Origin: Meghimatium bilineatum
Taxonomy: Eukaryota; Mollusca; Gastropoda; Stylommatophora; Philomycidae
Assembly: GCA_034231615.1 (NCBI GenBank)
Contig: CM067312.1
Location: forward strand, 1,944,001 to 2,008,000
Length of the DNA stretch: 64,000 nucleotides
Reading direction: 5' to 3'
The translations under genes and the position numbers were made by a program. How positions within the stretch are numbered: position 1 is the first letter of the stretch; every line of letters begins with the position of its first letter. A model generated the notes under the pieces. It saw only the letters and a list, made by a program, of their open reading frames with translations. It did no database searches and had not been told where the DNA came from. Below are positions 47,075-61,692 of this stretch, piece after piece.

Positions 47075-50000
47075 GTTCATATATACTGACACGTAGATAT
47101 CAATACCACCAAATGTGTTCGGATATACTGACACGTAGATATCAATACCACCAGATGTGTTCGGATATACTGACACGTAGATATCAATACCACCAGATGT
47201 GTTCGGATATACTGACACGTAGATATCAATACCAACAGATGTGTTCGGATATACTGACACGTAGATATCAATACCACCAGATGTGTTCGGATATACTGAG
47301 ACGTAGATATCAATACCACCAGATGTGTTCGTAGATATCAATACCACCAGATGTGTTCGGATATACTGACACGTAGATATCAATACCACACGATGTGTTC
47401 GGATATACTGACACTTAGATATCAATACAACCAGATGTGTTCGGATATACTGACACGTAGATATGAATACCACCAGATGTGTTCGGATATACTGACACGT
47501 AGATATCAATACCAACAGATGTGTTCGGATATACTGACACGTAGATATCAATACCACCAAATGTGTTCGTAGATATCAATACCACCAGATGAGTTCGGAT
47601 ATACTGACACGTAGATATCAATACCACCAAATGTGTTCGTAGATATCAATACCACCAGATGTGTTCGGATATACTGACACGTAGATATCAATACCAACAG
47701 ATGTGTTCGGATATACTGACACGTAGATATCAATACCAACAGATGTGTTCGGATATACTGACACGTAGATATCAATACCAACAGATGTGTTCGGATATAC
47801 TGAGACTTAGATATCAATACCACCAGGTGTGTTCGTAGATATCAATACCACCAGGTGTGTTCGTAGATATCAATACCACCAGATGTGTTCGGATATACTG
47901 ACACGTAGATATCAATACCACCAGATGTGTTCGGATCTACTGACACGTTGATATCAATACCACCAGATGTGTTCGGATATACTGACACGTAGATATCAAT
48001 ACCACCAGATGTGTTCGTAGATATCAATACCACCAGATGTGTTCGTAGATATCAATACCACCAGGTGTGTTCGTATATACTGATACGTAGATATCAATAC
48101 CACCAGATGTGTTCGGATCTACTGACACGTTGATATCAATACCACCAGATGTGTTCGGATATACTGACACGTAGATATCAATACCACCAGATGTGTTCGA
48201 AGATATCAATACCACCAGATGTGTTCATAGATATCAATACCACCGGATGTGTTCGGATATACTGACACGTAGATATCAATACCACCAGGTGTGTTCGTAT
48301 ATACTGACACGTAGATATCAATACCACCAGATGTGTTCGAAGATATCAATACCACCAGATGTGTTAGTAGATATCAATACCACCAGATGTGTTCATAGAT
48401 ATCAATACCACCGGATGTGTTCGGATATACTGACACGTAGATATCAATACCACCAGGTGTGTTCGTATATACTGACACGTAGATATCAATACCACCAGAT
48501 GTGTTCGGATATACTGACACGTAGATATCAATACCACCAGATGTGTTCGGATATACTGACACGTAGATATCAATACCACCAGATGTGTTCGTAGATATCA
48601 ATACCACCAGATGTGTTCGGATATACTGACACGTAGATATAAATACCACCAGATGTGTTCGGATATACTGACACGTAGATATCAATACCAACAGATGTGT
48701 TCGGATATACTGACACGTAGATATCAATACCAACAGATGTGTTCGGATATACTGACACGTAGATATCAATACCAGCAGATGTGTTCGGATATACTGACAC
48801 GTAGATATCAATACCACCAGGTGTGTTCGGATATACTGACATGTAGATATCAATACCACCAGATGTGTTCGTAGATATCAATACCACCAGATGTGTTCGT
48901 AGATATCAATACCACCAGATGTGTTCGTTGATATCAATACCACCAGATGTGTTCGGATATAGTGACACGTAGATATCAATACCAACAGATGTGTTCGGAT
49001 ATACTGACACGTAGATATCATACCACCAGATGTGTTCGTAGATATCAATACCACCAGATGTGTACGGATATACTGACACGTAGATATCAATACCACCAGA
49101 TGTGTTCGGATATACTGACACGTAGATATCAATACCACCAGATGTGTTCGGATATACTGACACGTAGATATCAATACCACCAGATGTGTTCGTATATACT
49201 GACACGTAGATATCAATACCACCAGGTGTGTTCGTAGATATCAATACCACCAGATGTGTTCGGATATACTGACTCGTAGATATCAATACCACCAGATGTG
49301 TTCGGATATACTGACTCGTAGATATCAATACCACCAGATGTGTTCGTAGATATCAATAGCACCAGATGTGTACGGATATACTGACACGTAGATATCAATA
49401 CCACCAGATGTGTTCGGATATACTGACACGTAGATATCAATACCACCAGATGTGTTCGGATATACTGACACGTAGATATCAATACCACCAGATGTGTTCG
49501 TATATACTGACACGTAGATATCAATACCACCAGATGTGTTCGTAGATATCAATACCACCAGATGTGTTCGGATATACTGACTCGTAGATATCAATACCAC
49601 CAGATGTGTTCGAATATACTGACTCGTAGATATCAATACCACCAGATGTGTTCGGATATACTGACTCGTAGATATCAATACCACCGGATGTGTTCGGATA
49701 TACTGACTCGTAGATATCAATACCACCAGATGTGTTCGGATATACTGACTCGTAGATATCAATACCACCAGATGTGTTCGGATATACTGACACGTAGATA
49801 TCAATACCACCAGAAATGTTCGGATATACTGACACGTAGATATCAATACCACCAGATGTGTTCTGATATACTGAGATGTAGATATCAATACCAATAGATG
49901 TGTTCGGATATACTGACACGTAGATATCAATACCACCAGATTTGTTCAAAGATATCAATACTCCAGAAGTGTTCGGATATACTGACACGTAGATATCAAT

Positions 50001-53000
50001 ACCACCAGATGTGTTCGGATATACTGACACGTAGATATCAATACCACCAGATGTGTTCGTAGATATTAATACCACCAGAAGTGTTCGGATTTACTGACAC
50101 GTAGATATCAATACCACCAGATGTGTTCGGATATACTGACACGTAGATATCAATACCACCAGATGTGTTCGTAGATATCAATACCACCAGAAGTGTTCGG
50201 ATATACTGACACGTAGATATCAATACCACCAGATGTGTTCGGATATACTGACACGTAGATATCAATACCACCAGATGTGTTCGTATATACTGACACGTAG
50301 ATATCAATACCACCAGATGTGTTCGGATATACTGACTCGTAGATATCAATACCACCAGATGTGTTCGGATATACTGACTCGTAGATATCAATACCACCAG
50401 ATGTGATCGGATATACTGACACGTAGATATCAATACCACAAGAAGTGTTCGGATATACTGACACGTAGATATCAATACCAGCAGATGTGTTCGGATATAC
50501 TGACACGTAGATATCAATACCACCAGATGTGTTCGGATATACTGACACGTAGATATCAATACCACCAGATGTGTTCGAAGATATCAATACCACCAGAAGT
50601 GTTCGGATATACTGACACGTAGATATCAATACCACCAGATGTGTTCGGATATACTGACACGTAGATATCAATACCACCAGATGTGTTCGGATATACTGAC
50701 ACGTAGATATCAATACTACCAGATGTGTTCGGATATACTGACACGTAGATATCAATACCACCAGATGTGTTCGGATATACTGACACGTAGATATCAATAC
50801 TACCAGATGTGTTCGGATATACTGACACGTAGATATCAATACCACCAGATGTGTTCGGATATACTGACACGTAGATATCAATACCACCAGAAGTGTTCGG
50901 ATATACTGACACGTAGATATCAATACCACCAGATGTGTTCGTAGATATCAATACCACCAGAAGTGTTCGGATATACTGACACGTAGATATCAATATCAAC
51001 AGATGTGTTCGGATATACTTACACGTAGATATCAATACCACCAGATGTTTTCGTAGATATCAATACCACCAGATGTGTTCGTTGATATCAATACCACCAG
51101 ATGTGTTCGGATATAGTGACACGTAGACATCAATACCACCAGATGTGTTCGTTGATATACATACCACCAGGTGTATTCGGATATACTGACACGTAGATAT
51201 CAATACCACCAGATGTGTTCGGATATACTGACACGTAGATATCAATACCACCAGATGTGTTCGTAGATATCAATACCACCAGATGTGTTCGTTGATATCA
51301 ATACCACCAGATGTGTTCGGATATAGTGACACGTAGATATCCATACCACCAGATGTGTTCGGATATACTGACACGTAGATATCAATACCACCAGAAGTGT
51401 TCGGATATACTGACACTTAGATATCAATACCACCACAAGTGTTCGTAGATATCAATACCACCAGATGTGTTCGTAGATATCAATACCACCAGATGTGTTC
51501 GGATATACTGACACGTAGTTATCAATACCACCAGATGTGTTCGTAGATATCAATACCACCAGATGTGTTCGGATATACTGACACGTAGATATCAATACCA
51601 CCAGATGTGTTCGCATATACTGACTCGAAGATATCAATACCACCAGATGTGTTCGGATATACTGACTCGTAGATATCAATACCACCAGATATGTTCGGAT
51701 ATACTGACACGTAGATATCAATACCACCAGATGTGTTCGGATATACTGACTCGAAGATATCAATACCACCAGATGTGTTCGGATATACTGACTCGTAGAT
51801 ATCAATACCACCAGATATGTTCGGATACACTGACACGTAGATATCAATACCACCAGAAGTGTTCGGATATACTGACACGTAGATATCAATACCACCAGAT
51901 GTGTTCGGATATACTGAAAGGTAGATATCAATACCACCAGATGTGTTCGAAGATATCAATACCAAAAGAAGTGTTCGGATATACTGACACGTAGATATCA
52001 ATACCACCAGATGTGTTCGGATATACTGACACGTAGATATCAATACCACCAGATGTGTTCGGATATACTGACACGTAGATATCAATACCACCAGATGTGT
52101 TCGTAGATATCAATACCACCAGAAGTGTTCGGATATACTGACACGTAGATATCAATACCACCAGATGTGTTCGGATATACTGACACGTAGATATCAATAC
52201 CACCAGGTGTGTTCGTATATACTGACACGTAGATATCAATACCACCAGATGTGTTCGAAGATATCAATACCACCAGATGTGTTAGTAGATATCAATACCA
52301 CCAGATGTGTTCATAGATATCAATACCACCGGATGTGTTCGGATATACTGACACGTAGATATCAATACCACCAGGTGTGTTCGTATATACTGACACGTAG
52401 ATATCAATACCACCAGATGTGTTCGGATATACTGACACGTAGATATCAATACCACCAGATGTGTTCGGATATACTGACACGTAGATATCAATACCACCAG
52501 ATGTGTTCGGATATACTGACACGTAGATATAAATACCACCAGATGTGTTCGGATATACTGACACGTAGATATCAATACCAACAGATGTGTTCGGATATAC
52601 TGACACGTAGATATCAATACCAACAGATGTGTTCGGATATACTGACACGTAGATATCAATACCAGCAGATGTGTTCGGATATACTGACACGTAGATATCA
52701 ATACCACCAGGTGTGTTCGGATATACTGACATGTAGATATCAATACCACCAGATGTGTTCGGATATACTGACACGTAGATATCAATACCACCAGATGTGT
52801 TCGGATATACTGACACGTAGATATAAATACCACCAGATGTGTTCGGATATACTGACACGTAGATATCAATACCAACAGATGTGTTCGGATATACTGACAC
52901 GTAGATATCAATACCAACAGATGTGTTCGGATATACTGACACGTAGATATCAATACCAGCAGATGTGTTCGGATATACTGACACGTAGATATCAATACCA

Positions 53001-56000
53001 CCAGGTGTGTTCTGATATACTGACATGTAGATATCAATACCACCAGATGTGTTCGTAGATATCAATACCACCAGATGTGTTCGTAGATATCAATACCACC
53101 AGATGTGTTCGTTGATATCAATACCACCAGATGTGTTCGGATATAGTGACACGTAGATATCAATACCAACAGATGTGTTCGGATATACTGACACGTAGAT
53201 ATCATACCACCAGATGTGTTCGTAGATATCAATACCACCAGATGTGTACGGATATACTGACACGTAGATATCAATACCACCAGATGTGTTCGGATATACT
53301 GACACGTAGATATCAATACCACCAGATGTGTTCGGATATACTGACACGTAGATATCAATACCACCAGATGTGTTCGTATATACTGACACGTAGATATCAA
53401 TACCACCAGGTGTGTTCGTAGATATCAATACCACCAGATGTGTTCGGATATACTGACTCGTAGATATCAATACCACCAGATGTGTTCGGATATACTGACT
53501 CGTAGATATCAATACCACCAGATGTGTTCGTAGATATCAATAGCACCAGATGTGTACGGATATACTGACACGTAGATATCAATACCACCAGATGTGTTCG
53601 GATATACTGACACGTAGATATCAATACCACCAGATGTGTTCGGATATACTGACACGTAGATATCAATACCACCAGATGTGTTCGTATATACTGACACGTA
53701 GATATCAATACCACCAGATGTGTTCGTAGATATCAATACCACCAGATGTGTTCGGATATACTGACTCGTAGATATCAATACCACCAGATGTGTTCGAATA
53801 TACTGACTCGTAGATATCAATACCACCAGATGTGTTCGGATATACTGACTCGTAGATATCAATACCACCGGATGTGTTCGGATATACTGACTCGTAGATA
53901 TCAATACCACCAGATGTGTTCGGATATACTGACTCGTAGATATCAATACCACCAGATGTGTTCGGATATACTGACACGTAGATATCAATACCACCAGAAA
54001 TGTTCGGATATACTGACACGTAGATATCAATACCACCAGATGTGTTCTGATATACTGACATGTAGATATCAATACCAATAGATGTGTTCGGATATACTGA
54101 CACGTAGATATCAATACCACCAGATTTGTTCAAAGATATCAATACTCCAGAAGTGTTCGGATATACTGACACGTAGATATCAATACCACCAGATGTGTTC
54201 GGATATACTGACACGTAGATATCAATACCACCAGATGTGTTCGGATATACTGACACGTAGATATCAATACCACCAGATGTGTTCGTAGATATTAATACCA
54301 CCAGAAGTGTTCGGATTTACTGACACGTAGATATCAATACCACCAGATGTGTTCGGATATACTGACACGTAGATATCAATACCACCAGATGTGTTCGTAG
54401 ATATCAATACCACCAGAAGTGTTCGGATATACTGACACGTAGATATCAATACCACCAGATGTGTTCGGATATACTGACACGTAGATATCAATACCACCAG
54501 ATGTGTTCGTATATACTGACACGTAGATATCAATACCACCAGATGTGTTCGGATATACTGACTCGTAGATATCAATACCACCAGATGTGTTCGGATATAC
54601 TGACTCGTAGATATCAATACCACCAGATGTGATCGGATATACTGACACGTAGATATCAATACCACAAGAAGTGTTCGGATATACTGACACGTAGATATCA
54701 ATACCAGCAGATGTGTTCGGATATACTGACACGTAGATATCAATACCACCAGATGTGTTCGGATATACTGACACGTAGATATCAATACCACCAGATGTGT
54801 TCGAAGATATCAATACCACCAGAAGTGTTCGGATATACTGACACGTAGATATCAATACCACCAGATGTGTTCGGATATACTGACACGTAGATATCAATAC
54901 CACCAGATGTGTTCGGATATACTGACACGTAGATATCAATACTACCAGATGTGTTCGGATATACTGACACGTAGATATCAATACCACCAGATGTGTTCGG
55001 ATATACTGACACGTAGATATCAATACTACCAGATGTGTTCGGATATACTGACACGTAGATATCAATACCACCAGATGTGTTCGGATATACTGACACGTAG
55101 ATATCAATACCACCAGAAGTGTTCGGATATACTGACACGTAGATATCAATACCACCAGATGTGTTCGTAGATATCAATACCACCAGAAGTGTTCGGATAT
55201 ACTGACACGTAGATATCAATATCAACAGATGTGTTCGGATATACTTACACGTAGATATCAATACCACCAGATGTTTTCGTAGATATCAATACCACCAGAT
55301 GTGTTCGTTGATATCAATACCACCAGATGTGTTCGGATATAGTGACACGTAGACATCAATACCACCAGATGTGTTCGTTGATATACATACCACCAGGTGT
55401 ATTCGGATATACTGACACGTAGATATCAATACCACCAGATGTGTTCGGATATACTGACACGTAGATATCAATACCACCAGATGTGTTCGTAGATATCAAT
55501 ACCACCAGATGTGTTCGTTGATATCAATACCACCAGATGTGTTCGGATATACTGACACTTAGATATCAATACCACCACAAGTGTTCGTAGATATCAATAC
55601 CACCAGATGTGTTCGTAGATATCAATACCACCAGATGTGTTCGGATATACTGACACGTAGATATCAATACCACCAGATGTGTTCGTAGATATCAATACCA
55701 CCAGATGTGTTCGTTGATATCAATACCACCAGAAGTGTTCGGATATACTGACACTTAGATATCAATACCACCACAAGTGTTCGTAGATATCAATACCACC
55801 AGATGTGTTCGTAGATATCAATACCACCAGATGTGTTCGGATATACTGACACGTAGTTATCAATACCACCAGATGTGTTCGTAGATATCAATACCACCAG
55901 ATGTGTTCGGATATACTGACACGTAGATATCAATACCACCAGATGTGTTCGGATATACTGACTCGAAGATATCAATACCACCAGATGTGTTCGGATATAC

Positions 56001-59000
56001 TGACTCGTAGATATCAATACCACCAGATATGTTCGGATATACTGACACGTAGATATCAATACCACCAGATGTGTTCGGATATACTGACTCGAAGATATCA
56101 ATACCACCAGATGTGTTCGGATATACTGACTCGTAGATATCAATACCACCAGATATGTTCGGATACACTGACACGTAGATATCAATACCACCAGAAGTGT
56201 TCGGATATACTGACACGTAGATATCAATACCACCAGATGTGTTCGAAGATATCAATACCAAAAGAAGTGTTCGGATATACTGACACGTAGATATCAATAC
56301 CACCAGATGTGTTCGGATATACTGACACGTAGATATCAATACCACCAGATGTGTTCGGATATACTGACACGTAGATATCAATACCACCAGATGTGTTCGT
56401 AGATATCAATACCACCAGAAGTGTTCGGATATACTGACACGTAGATATCAATACCACCAGATGTGTTCGGATATACTGACACGTAGATATCAATACCACC
56501 AGATGTGTTCGGATATACTGACACGTAGATATCAATACCACCAGAAGTGTTCGGATATACTGACACGTAGATATCAATACCACCAGATGTGTTCGTAGAT
56601 ATCAATACCACCAGATGTGTTCGTTGATATCAATACCACCAGATGTGTTCGGATATAGTGACACGTAGATATCAATACCAACAGATGTGTTCGGATATAC
56701 TGACACGTAGATATCATACCACCAGATGTGTTAGTAGATATCAATACCACCAGATGTGTTCGGATATACTGACACGTAGATATCAGTACCACCAGATGTG
56801 TTCGGATATACTGACACGTAGATATCAATACCACCAGAAGTGTTCGGATATACTGACACGTAGATATCAATACCACCACAAGTGTTCTTAGATATCAATA
56901 CCACCAGATGTGTTCGTATATACTGACACGTAGATATCAATACCACCAGATGTGTTCGGATATACTGACTCGTAGATATCAATACCACCAGATGTGTTCG
57001 GATATACTGACTCGTAGATATCAATACCACCAGATGTGTTCGGATATACTGACACGTAGATATCAATACCACCAGAAGTGTTCGGATATACTGACACGTA
57101 GATATCAATACCCCCAGATGTGTTCGGATATACTGACACGTAGATATCAATACCACCAGATGTGTTCGAAGATATCAATACCACCAGAAGTGTTCGGATA
57201 TACTGACACGTAGATATCAATACCACCAGATGTGTTCGGATATACTGACACGTAGATATCAATACCACCAGATGTGTTCGAAGATATCAATACCACCAGA
57301 AGTGTTCGGATATACTGACACGTAGATATCAATACCACCAGATGTGTTCGGATATACTGACACGTAGATATCAATACCACCAGATGTGTTCGTAGATATC
57401 AATACCACCAGAAGTGTTCGGATATACTGACACGTAGATATCAATACCACCAGATGTGTTCGGATATACTGACACGTAGATATCAATACCACCAGATGTG
57501 TTCGGATATACTGACACGTAGATATCAATACCACCAGAAGTGTTCGGATATACTGACACGTAGATATCAATACCACCAGATGTGTTCGTAGATATCACTA
57601 CCACCAGAAGTGTTCGGATATACTGACACGTAGATACCCAATACCACCAGATGTGTTCGGATATACTGACACGTAGATATCAATACCACCAGAAGTGTTC
57701 GGATATACTGACACGTAGATATCAATACCACCAGATGTGTTCATAGATATCAATACCACCAGATGTGTTCGTAGATATCAATACCACCAGATGTGTTCGG
57801 ATATACTGACACTTAGATATCAATACCACCAGATGTGTTCATAGATATCAATACCACCAGATGTGTTCGGATATACTGACACGTAGATATCAATACCACC
57901 AGATGTGTTCGTAGATATCACTACCACCAGAAGTGTTCGGATATACTGACACGTAGATACCCAATACCACCAGATGTGTTCGGATATACTGACACGTAGA
58001 TATCAATACCACCAGAAGTGTTCGGATATACTGACACGTAGATATCAATACCACCAGATGTGTTCATAGATATCAATACCACCAGATGTGTTCGTAGATA
58101 TCAATACCACCAGATGTGTTCGGATATACTGACACGTAGATATCAATACCACCAGATGTGTTCGGATATACTGACTCGTAGATATCAATACCACCAGATG
58201 TGTTCGGATATACTGACACGTAGATATCAATACCACCAGATGTGTTCGGATATACTGACACGTAGATATCAATACCACCAGATGTGTTCGAAGATATCAA
58301 TACCACCAGAAGTGTTCGGATATACTGACACGTAGATATCAATACCACCAGATGTGTTCGGATATACTGAGACGTAGATATCAATACCACCAGATGTGTT
58401 CGTAGATATCAATACCCCCAGATGTGTTCGGATATACTGACACGTAGATATCAATACCACCAGATGTGTTCGGATATACTGACACGTAGATATCAATACC
58501 ACCAGATGTGTTCGAAGATATCAATACCACCAGAAGTGTTCGGATATACTGACACGTAGATATCAATACCACCAGATGTGTTCGGATATACTGACACGTA
58601 GATATCAATACCACCAGATGTGTTCGGATATACTGACACGTAGATATCAATACCACCAGATGTGTTCGTAGATATCAATACCACCAGAAGTGTTCGGATA
58701 TACTGACACGTAGATATCAATACCACCAGATGTGTTCGGATATACTGACACGTAGATATCAATACCACCAGATGTGTTTGGATATACTGACACTTAGATA
58801 TCAATACCACCAGATGTGTTTGGATATACTGACACGTAGATATCAATACTACCAGATGTGTTCGTAGATATCAATACCACCAGATGTGTTCGTAGATATC
58901 AATAACACCAGATGTGTTCGTAGATATCAATACCACCAGATGTGTTCGGATATACTGACACGTAGATATCAATACTACCAGATGTGTTCGTAGATATCAA

Positions 59001-60130
59001 TACCACCAGATGTGTTCGGATATACTGACACGTAGATATCAATACCACCAGATGTGTTCGGATATACTGACACGTAGATATCAATACCACCAGATGTGTT
59101 TGGATATACTGACACTTAGATATCAATACCACCAGATGTGTTTGGATATACTGACACGTAGATATCAATACTACCAGATGTGTTCGTAGATATCAATACC
59201 ACCAGATGTGTTCGTAGATATCAATAACACCAGATGTGTTCGTAGATATCAATACCACCAGATGTGTTCGGATATACTGACACGTAGATATCAATACCAC
59301 CAGATGTGTTCGTAGATATCAATACCACCAGATGTGTTCGTAGATATCAATACCACCAGATGTGTTCGTAGATATCAATACTACCAGATGTGTTCGTAGA
59401 TATCAATACCACCAGATGTGTTCGTAGATATCAATACCACCAGATGTGTTCGTAGATATCAATACCACCAGATGTGTTCGTAGATATCAATACCACCAGA
59501 AGTGTTCGGATATACTGACACGTAGATATCAATACCACCAGATGTGTTCGGATATACTGACACGTAGATATCAATACCACCAGATGTGTTCGGATATACT
59601 GACACGTAGATATCAATACCACCAGATGTGTTCGGATATACTGACACGTAGATATCAATACCACCAGATGTGTTCGGATATACTGACACGTAGATATCAA
59701 TACCACCAGATGTGTTCGGATATACTGACACGTAGATATCAATACCACCAGATGTGTTCGGATATACTGACACGTAGATATCAATACCACCAGATGTGTT
59801 TGGATATACTGACACGTAGATATCAATACTACCAGATGTGTTTGTAGATATCAATACCACCAGATGTGTTTGGATATACTGACACGTAGATATCAATACT
59901 ACCAGATGTGTTCGTAGATATCAATACCACCAGATGTGTTTGGATATACTGACACGTAGATATCAATACCACCAGATGTGTTCGTAGATATCAATACCAC
60001 CAGATGTCTTCGGATGTGCGAAGAAAATAACCATCAGACCTAATACCGGTTGAATGATTACAGACGTACAAGCGTGCTCTCGTAGTCGCCCGTAATAAAG
60101 TCAATAGTATGAGAATTGATAAGAAGTGTC

Positions 60131-60292
60131 GTATTACAATCACTTTATATATTACATAACAGGTCAGGTGAAAGTAAACGTGTCGTATTACAATCACTTT
60201 ATATATTACATAACAGGTCAGGTGAAAGTAAACGTTTCGTATTACAATCACTTTATATATTTCTTAACAGGTCATGTGAAAGATTCGTTCAC
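60131..60292 (+). repeat. 54-bp triplication spanning a 3' splice site
   Basis: Three tandem 54-bp units begin at 60131, 60185 and 60239, each with GTATTACAATCACTTTATAT then TACATAACAGGTCAGGTGAA (the third reads TTCTTAACAGGTCATGTGAA). Each contains an AG acceptor: 60161-60162, 60215-60216 and 60269-60270. The period is divisible by three and the frame is open throughout, so use of an upstream acceptor would add 18 or 36 residues without frameshift. Confidence 0.93.
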
Positions 60293-60435
60293 AACGAGGA
60301 ATTGCCCAAATGAAAGACACTATGAACTGAACACTACAACTTTAGATGTCACTTGCGATCTTGAACATAGCTACAAAGAAATAACCATTAAAGGCCCTAT
60401 TGCTGGATATATATGTACCGTACACATCAGCGGAG
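60271..60435 (+). CDS. Internal exon, second half of an F5/8-type lectin-like domain
   Basis: A 165-bp exon bounded by TTTCTTAACAG (ending 60270) and a GTTAGA donor at 60436, phase 1 at both ends. The frame reads HVKDSFTTRNCPNERHYELN, TTTLDVTCDLEHSYKEITIK and GPIAGYICTVHISG. Three cysteines (RNC, VTC, YIC) and the closing YICTVHISG resemble the last strands of fucolectin/F5/8-C domains, where a C-E/T-V-x-V/I strand ends the fold. The terminal split codon (G plus GT if followed by an EGF exon) matches what precedes the EGF exon at 22707, suggesting the gene repeats an EGF plus lectin module. The start depends on which of three acceptors is used. Confidence 0.75.
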
Positions 60436-60604
60436 GTTAGATGAATTCATCTGTGAAGGATCAATGTTTGTCAAATTTATGAAGCTGCATTTCAATAACT
60501 GTATGTTATCAATATTCCAGGAAATCGTCATTGTTATCAATTCGTTGTAAAACAAGAATAGTACAGATTTTCTCGTATCAATGCATCTTGAAAACAGTTA
60601 TATT
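60436..60604. other. Intron sequence after the last visible exon
   Basis: Nothing recognised. No following exon was found in the remaining window. Confidence 0.4.
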
Positions 60605-60649
60605 GTTACATATACACCGTGTGTGGCAGATTGTTTTATTGTAACATAT
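60605..60649. repeat. 36-bp repeat, left arm (split by LINE D copy 4)
   Basis: One copy of the GTTACATATACACCGTGTGT-containing unit, ending TGTAACATAT next to the LINE. Confidence 0.9.
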
Positions 60650-61692
60650 GATGATGATGATGTTCGTCCGTCGTGATCGACGATGACCAAAAACTCAACC
60701 ATAATAATAATAACAATAAATAATAAAATAATAAAGTTAATAGTGCGTTTTTAAATGACTAGCAAGTCCAATGCGCGCACAAAATGTTCTTTTACAGAAT
60801 TGACAACAATAGAAGGTATCTGTGTGAGGTTGAGATGTTTTTTCTTTTCTACGTGTCCGCTTCTGTCTTGCAGTTTCTTGTCTGAATTCTTCTGCCGCTA
60901 GTGCTCCCGTTCTAATGCTGTAACGCCAAGCCGTTCTATCCTGAGCGAGGCTCTCCCAAGCGCCTACGTCAATGTTAAGATGTTTCAAGGATGACTTGAG
61001 CGTGTCTTTGAAACGCTTTTTCTGTCCACCAGCTTTTCGAAATCCTGCCTTGAGTTCTCCATAATATATTTGTTTTGGCAATCGCGAGTTCTCCATACGC
61101 ACAAGATGGCCTGCCCAGCGTGCCTGCGCCTTCATAAGTATTGTGTGGATGCTTATTGAGGTTGATTTTTCCAAGACCTCGTAGTCTGGTACTTTGTCCC
61201 ACCAATGGATGTTTAGTAATTTACGTAGGCAGGTAAGATGGAAATGATTTAAATTTCTTGCATGTCTAGCATACACTGTCCACGTTTCGCAGGCGTATAG
61301 TAAGGTTGGTATAACAGCAGCATGATATACTTGTAGTTTGGTGGTTGTTCTTATACCTCTTCTGTCCCATACATTTTTGCGTAATCCGCCAAATACAGCA
61401 CTAGCTTTTGCCAGTCTCTTGTTAATTTCCACATCAATGTTGACATCGCGAGAGAGAGTGCTTCCAAGGTAAGTAAAATTGTCGACTACCTGCAGTTTTT
61501 CCTTATTGACGATGATGGAAGTAGCAGTATGTTGGCTATTTGATGTTGCTTGGTGCATGACTTCTGTTTTTTGTGTGTTAATAGTGAGACCAAAGTTGTT
61601 GCAGGCCTTTGAGAAGCGGTCTATGGTGCTCTGCATGTTTACGACAGAGTCAGCATACAATGCACAGTCGTCAGCATAAAGTAATTAAGTAA
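60650..61692 (-). mobile_element. LINE family D copy 4, independent insertion outside the satellite
   Basis: Same family and 3' end as copies 1-3, but truncated about 100 bp further in and flanked by a different target duplication, TGTAACATAT (60640-60649 and 61693-61702). The frame from about 61660 to the stop at 60737-60739 is open for 307 codons, beginning just after the YADD motif and ending in the same C2H2 finger. It differs from copies 1-3 at several residues (RFSKAC, KEKLQVVDNF, EINKRLAKA, EKSTSISIH), so it is not part of the satellite amplification. Confidence 0.93.

Larger units (their letters stand above)
31650..60016. repeat. 28/42-bp satellite array, about 28 kb, interrupted by three LINE copies
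   Basis: Two monomer lengths are intermixed. The short one (28 bp) is GTAGATATCAATACCACCAG plus ATGTGTTC. The long one (42 bp) is the same plus a 14-bp block GGATATACTGACAC. All lengths are multiples of 14. GATATC (an EcoRV site) occurs in almost every monomer. Variant classes cluster: GTGTGTTC, GAAGTGTTC, CAACAG, GAGACG, CTCGTAG, ACTTAG. Local block duplications are visible at offsets of 322, 364, 1960, 4184, 4226 and 4235 bp. Open frames in all directions reflect absence of stop trinucleotides. The 28-bp units shift the frame, so no single protein repeat is maintained. The array lies entirely within the putative intron 30387-60270. Roughly 600 to 700 monomers by estimate, not counted. Confidence 0.98.

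Noticed and set aside
52165..53071. Long open frames on both strands in the 28/42-bp satellite
   Set aside because: Opposite-strand and multi-frame openness arises from the monomer. The 28-bp units shift the frame, so no protein repeat is conserved.
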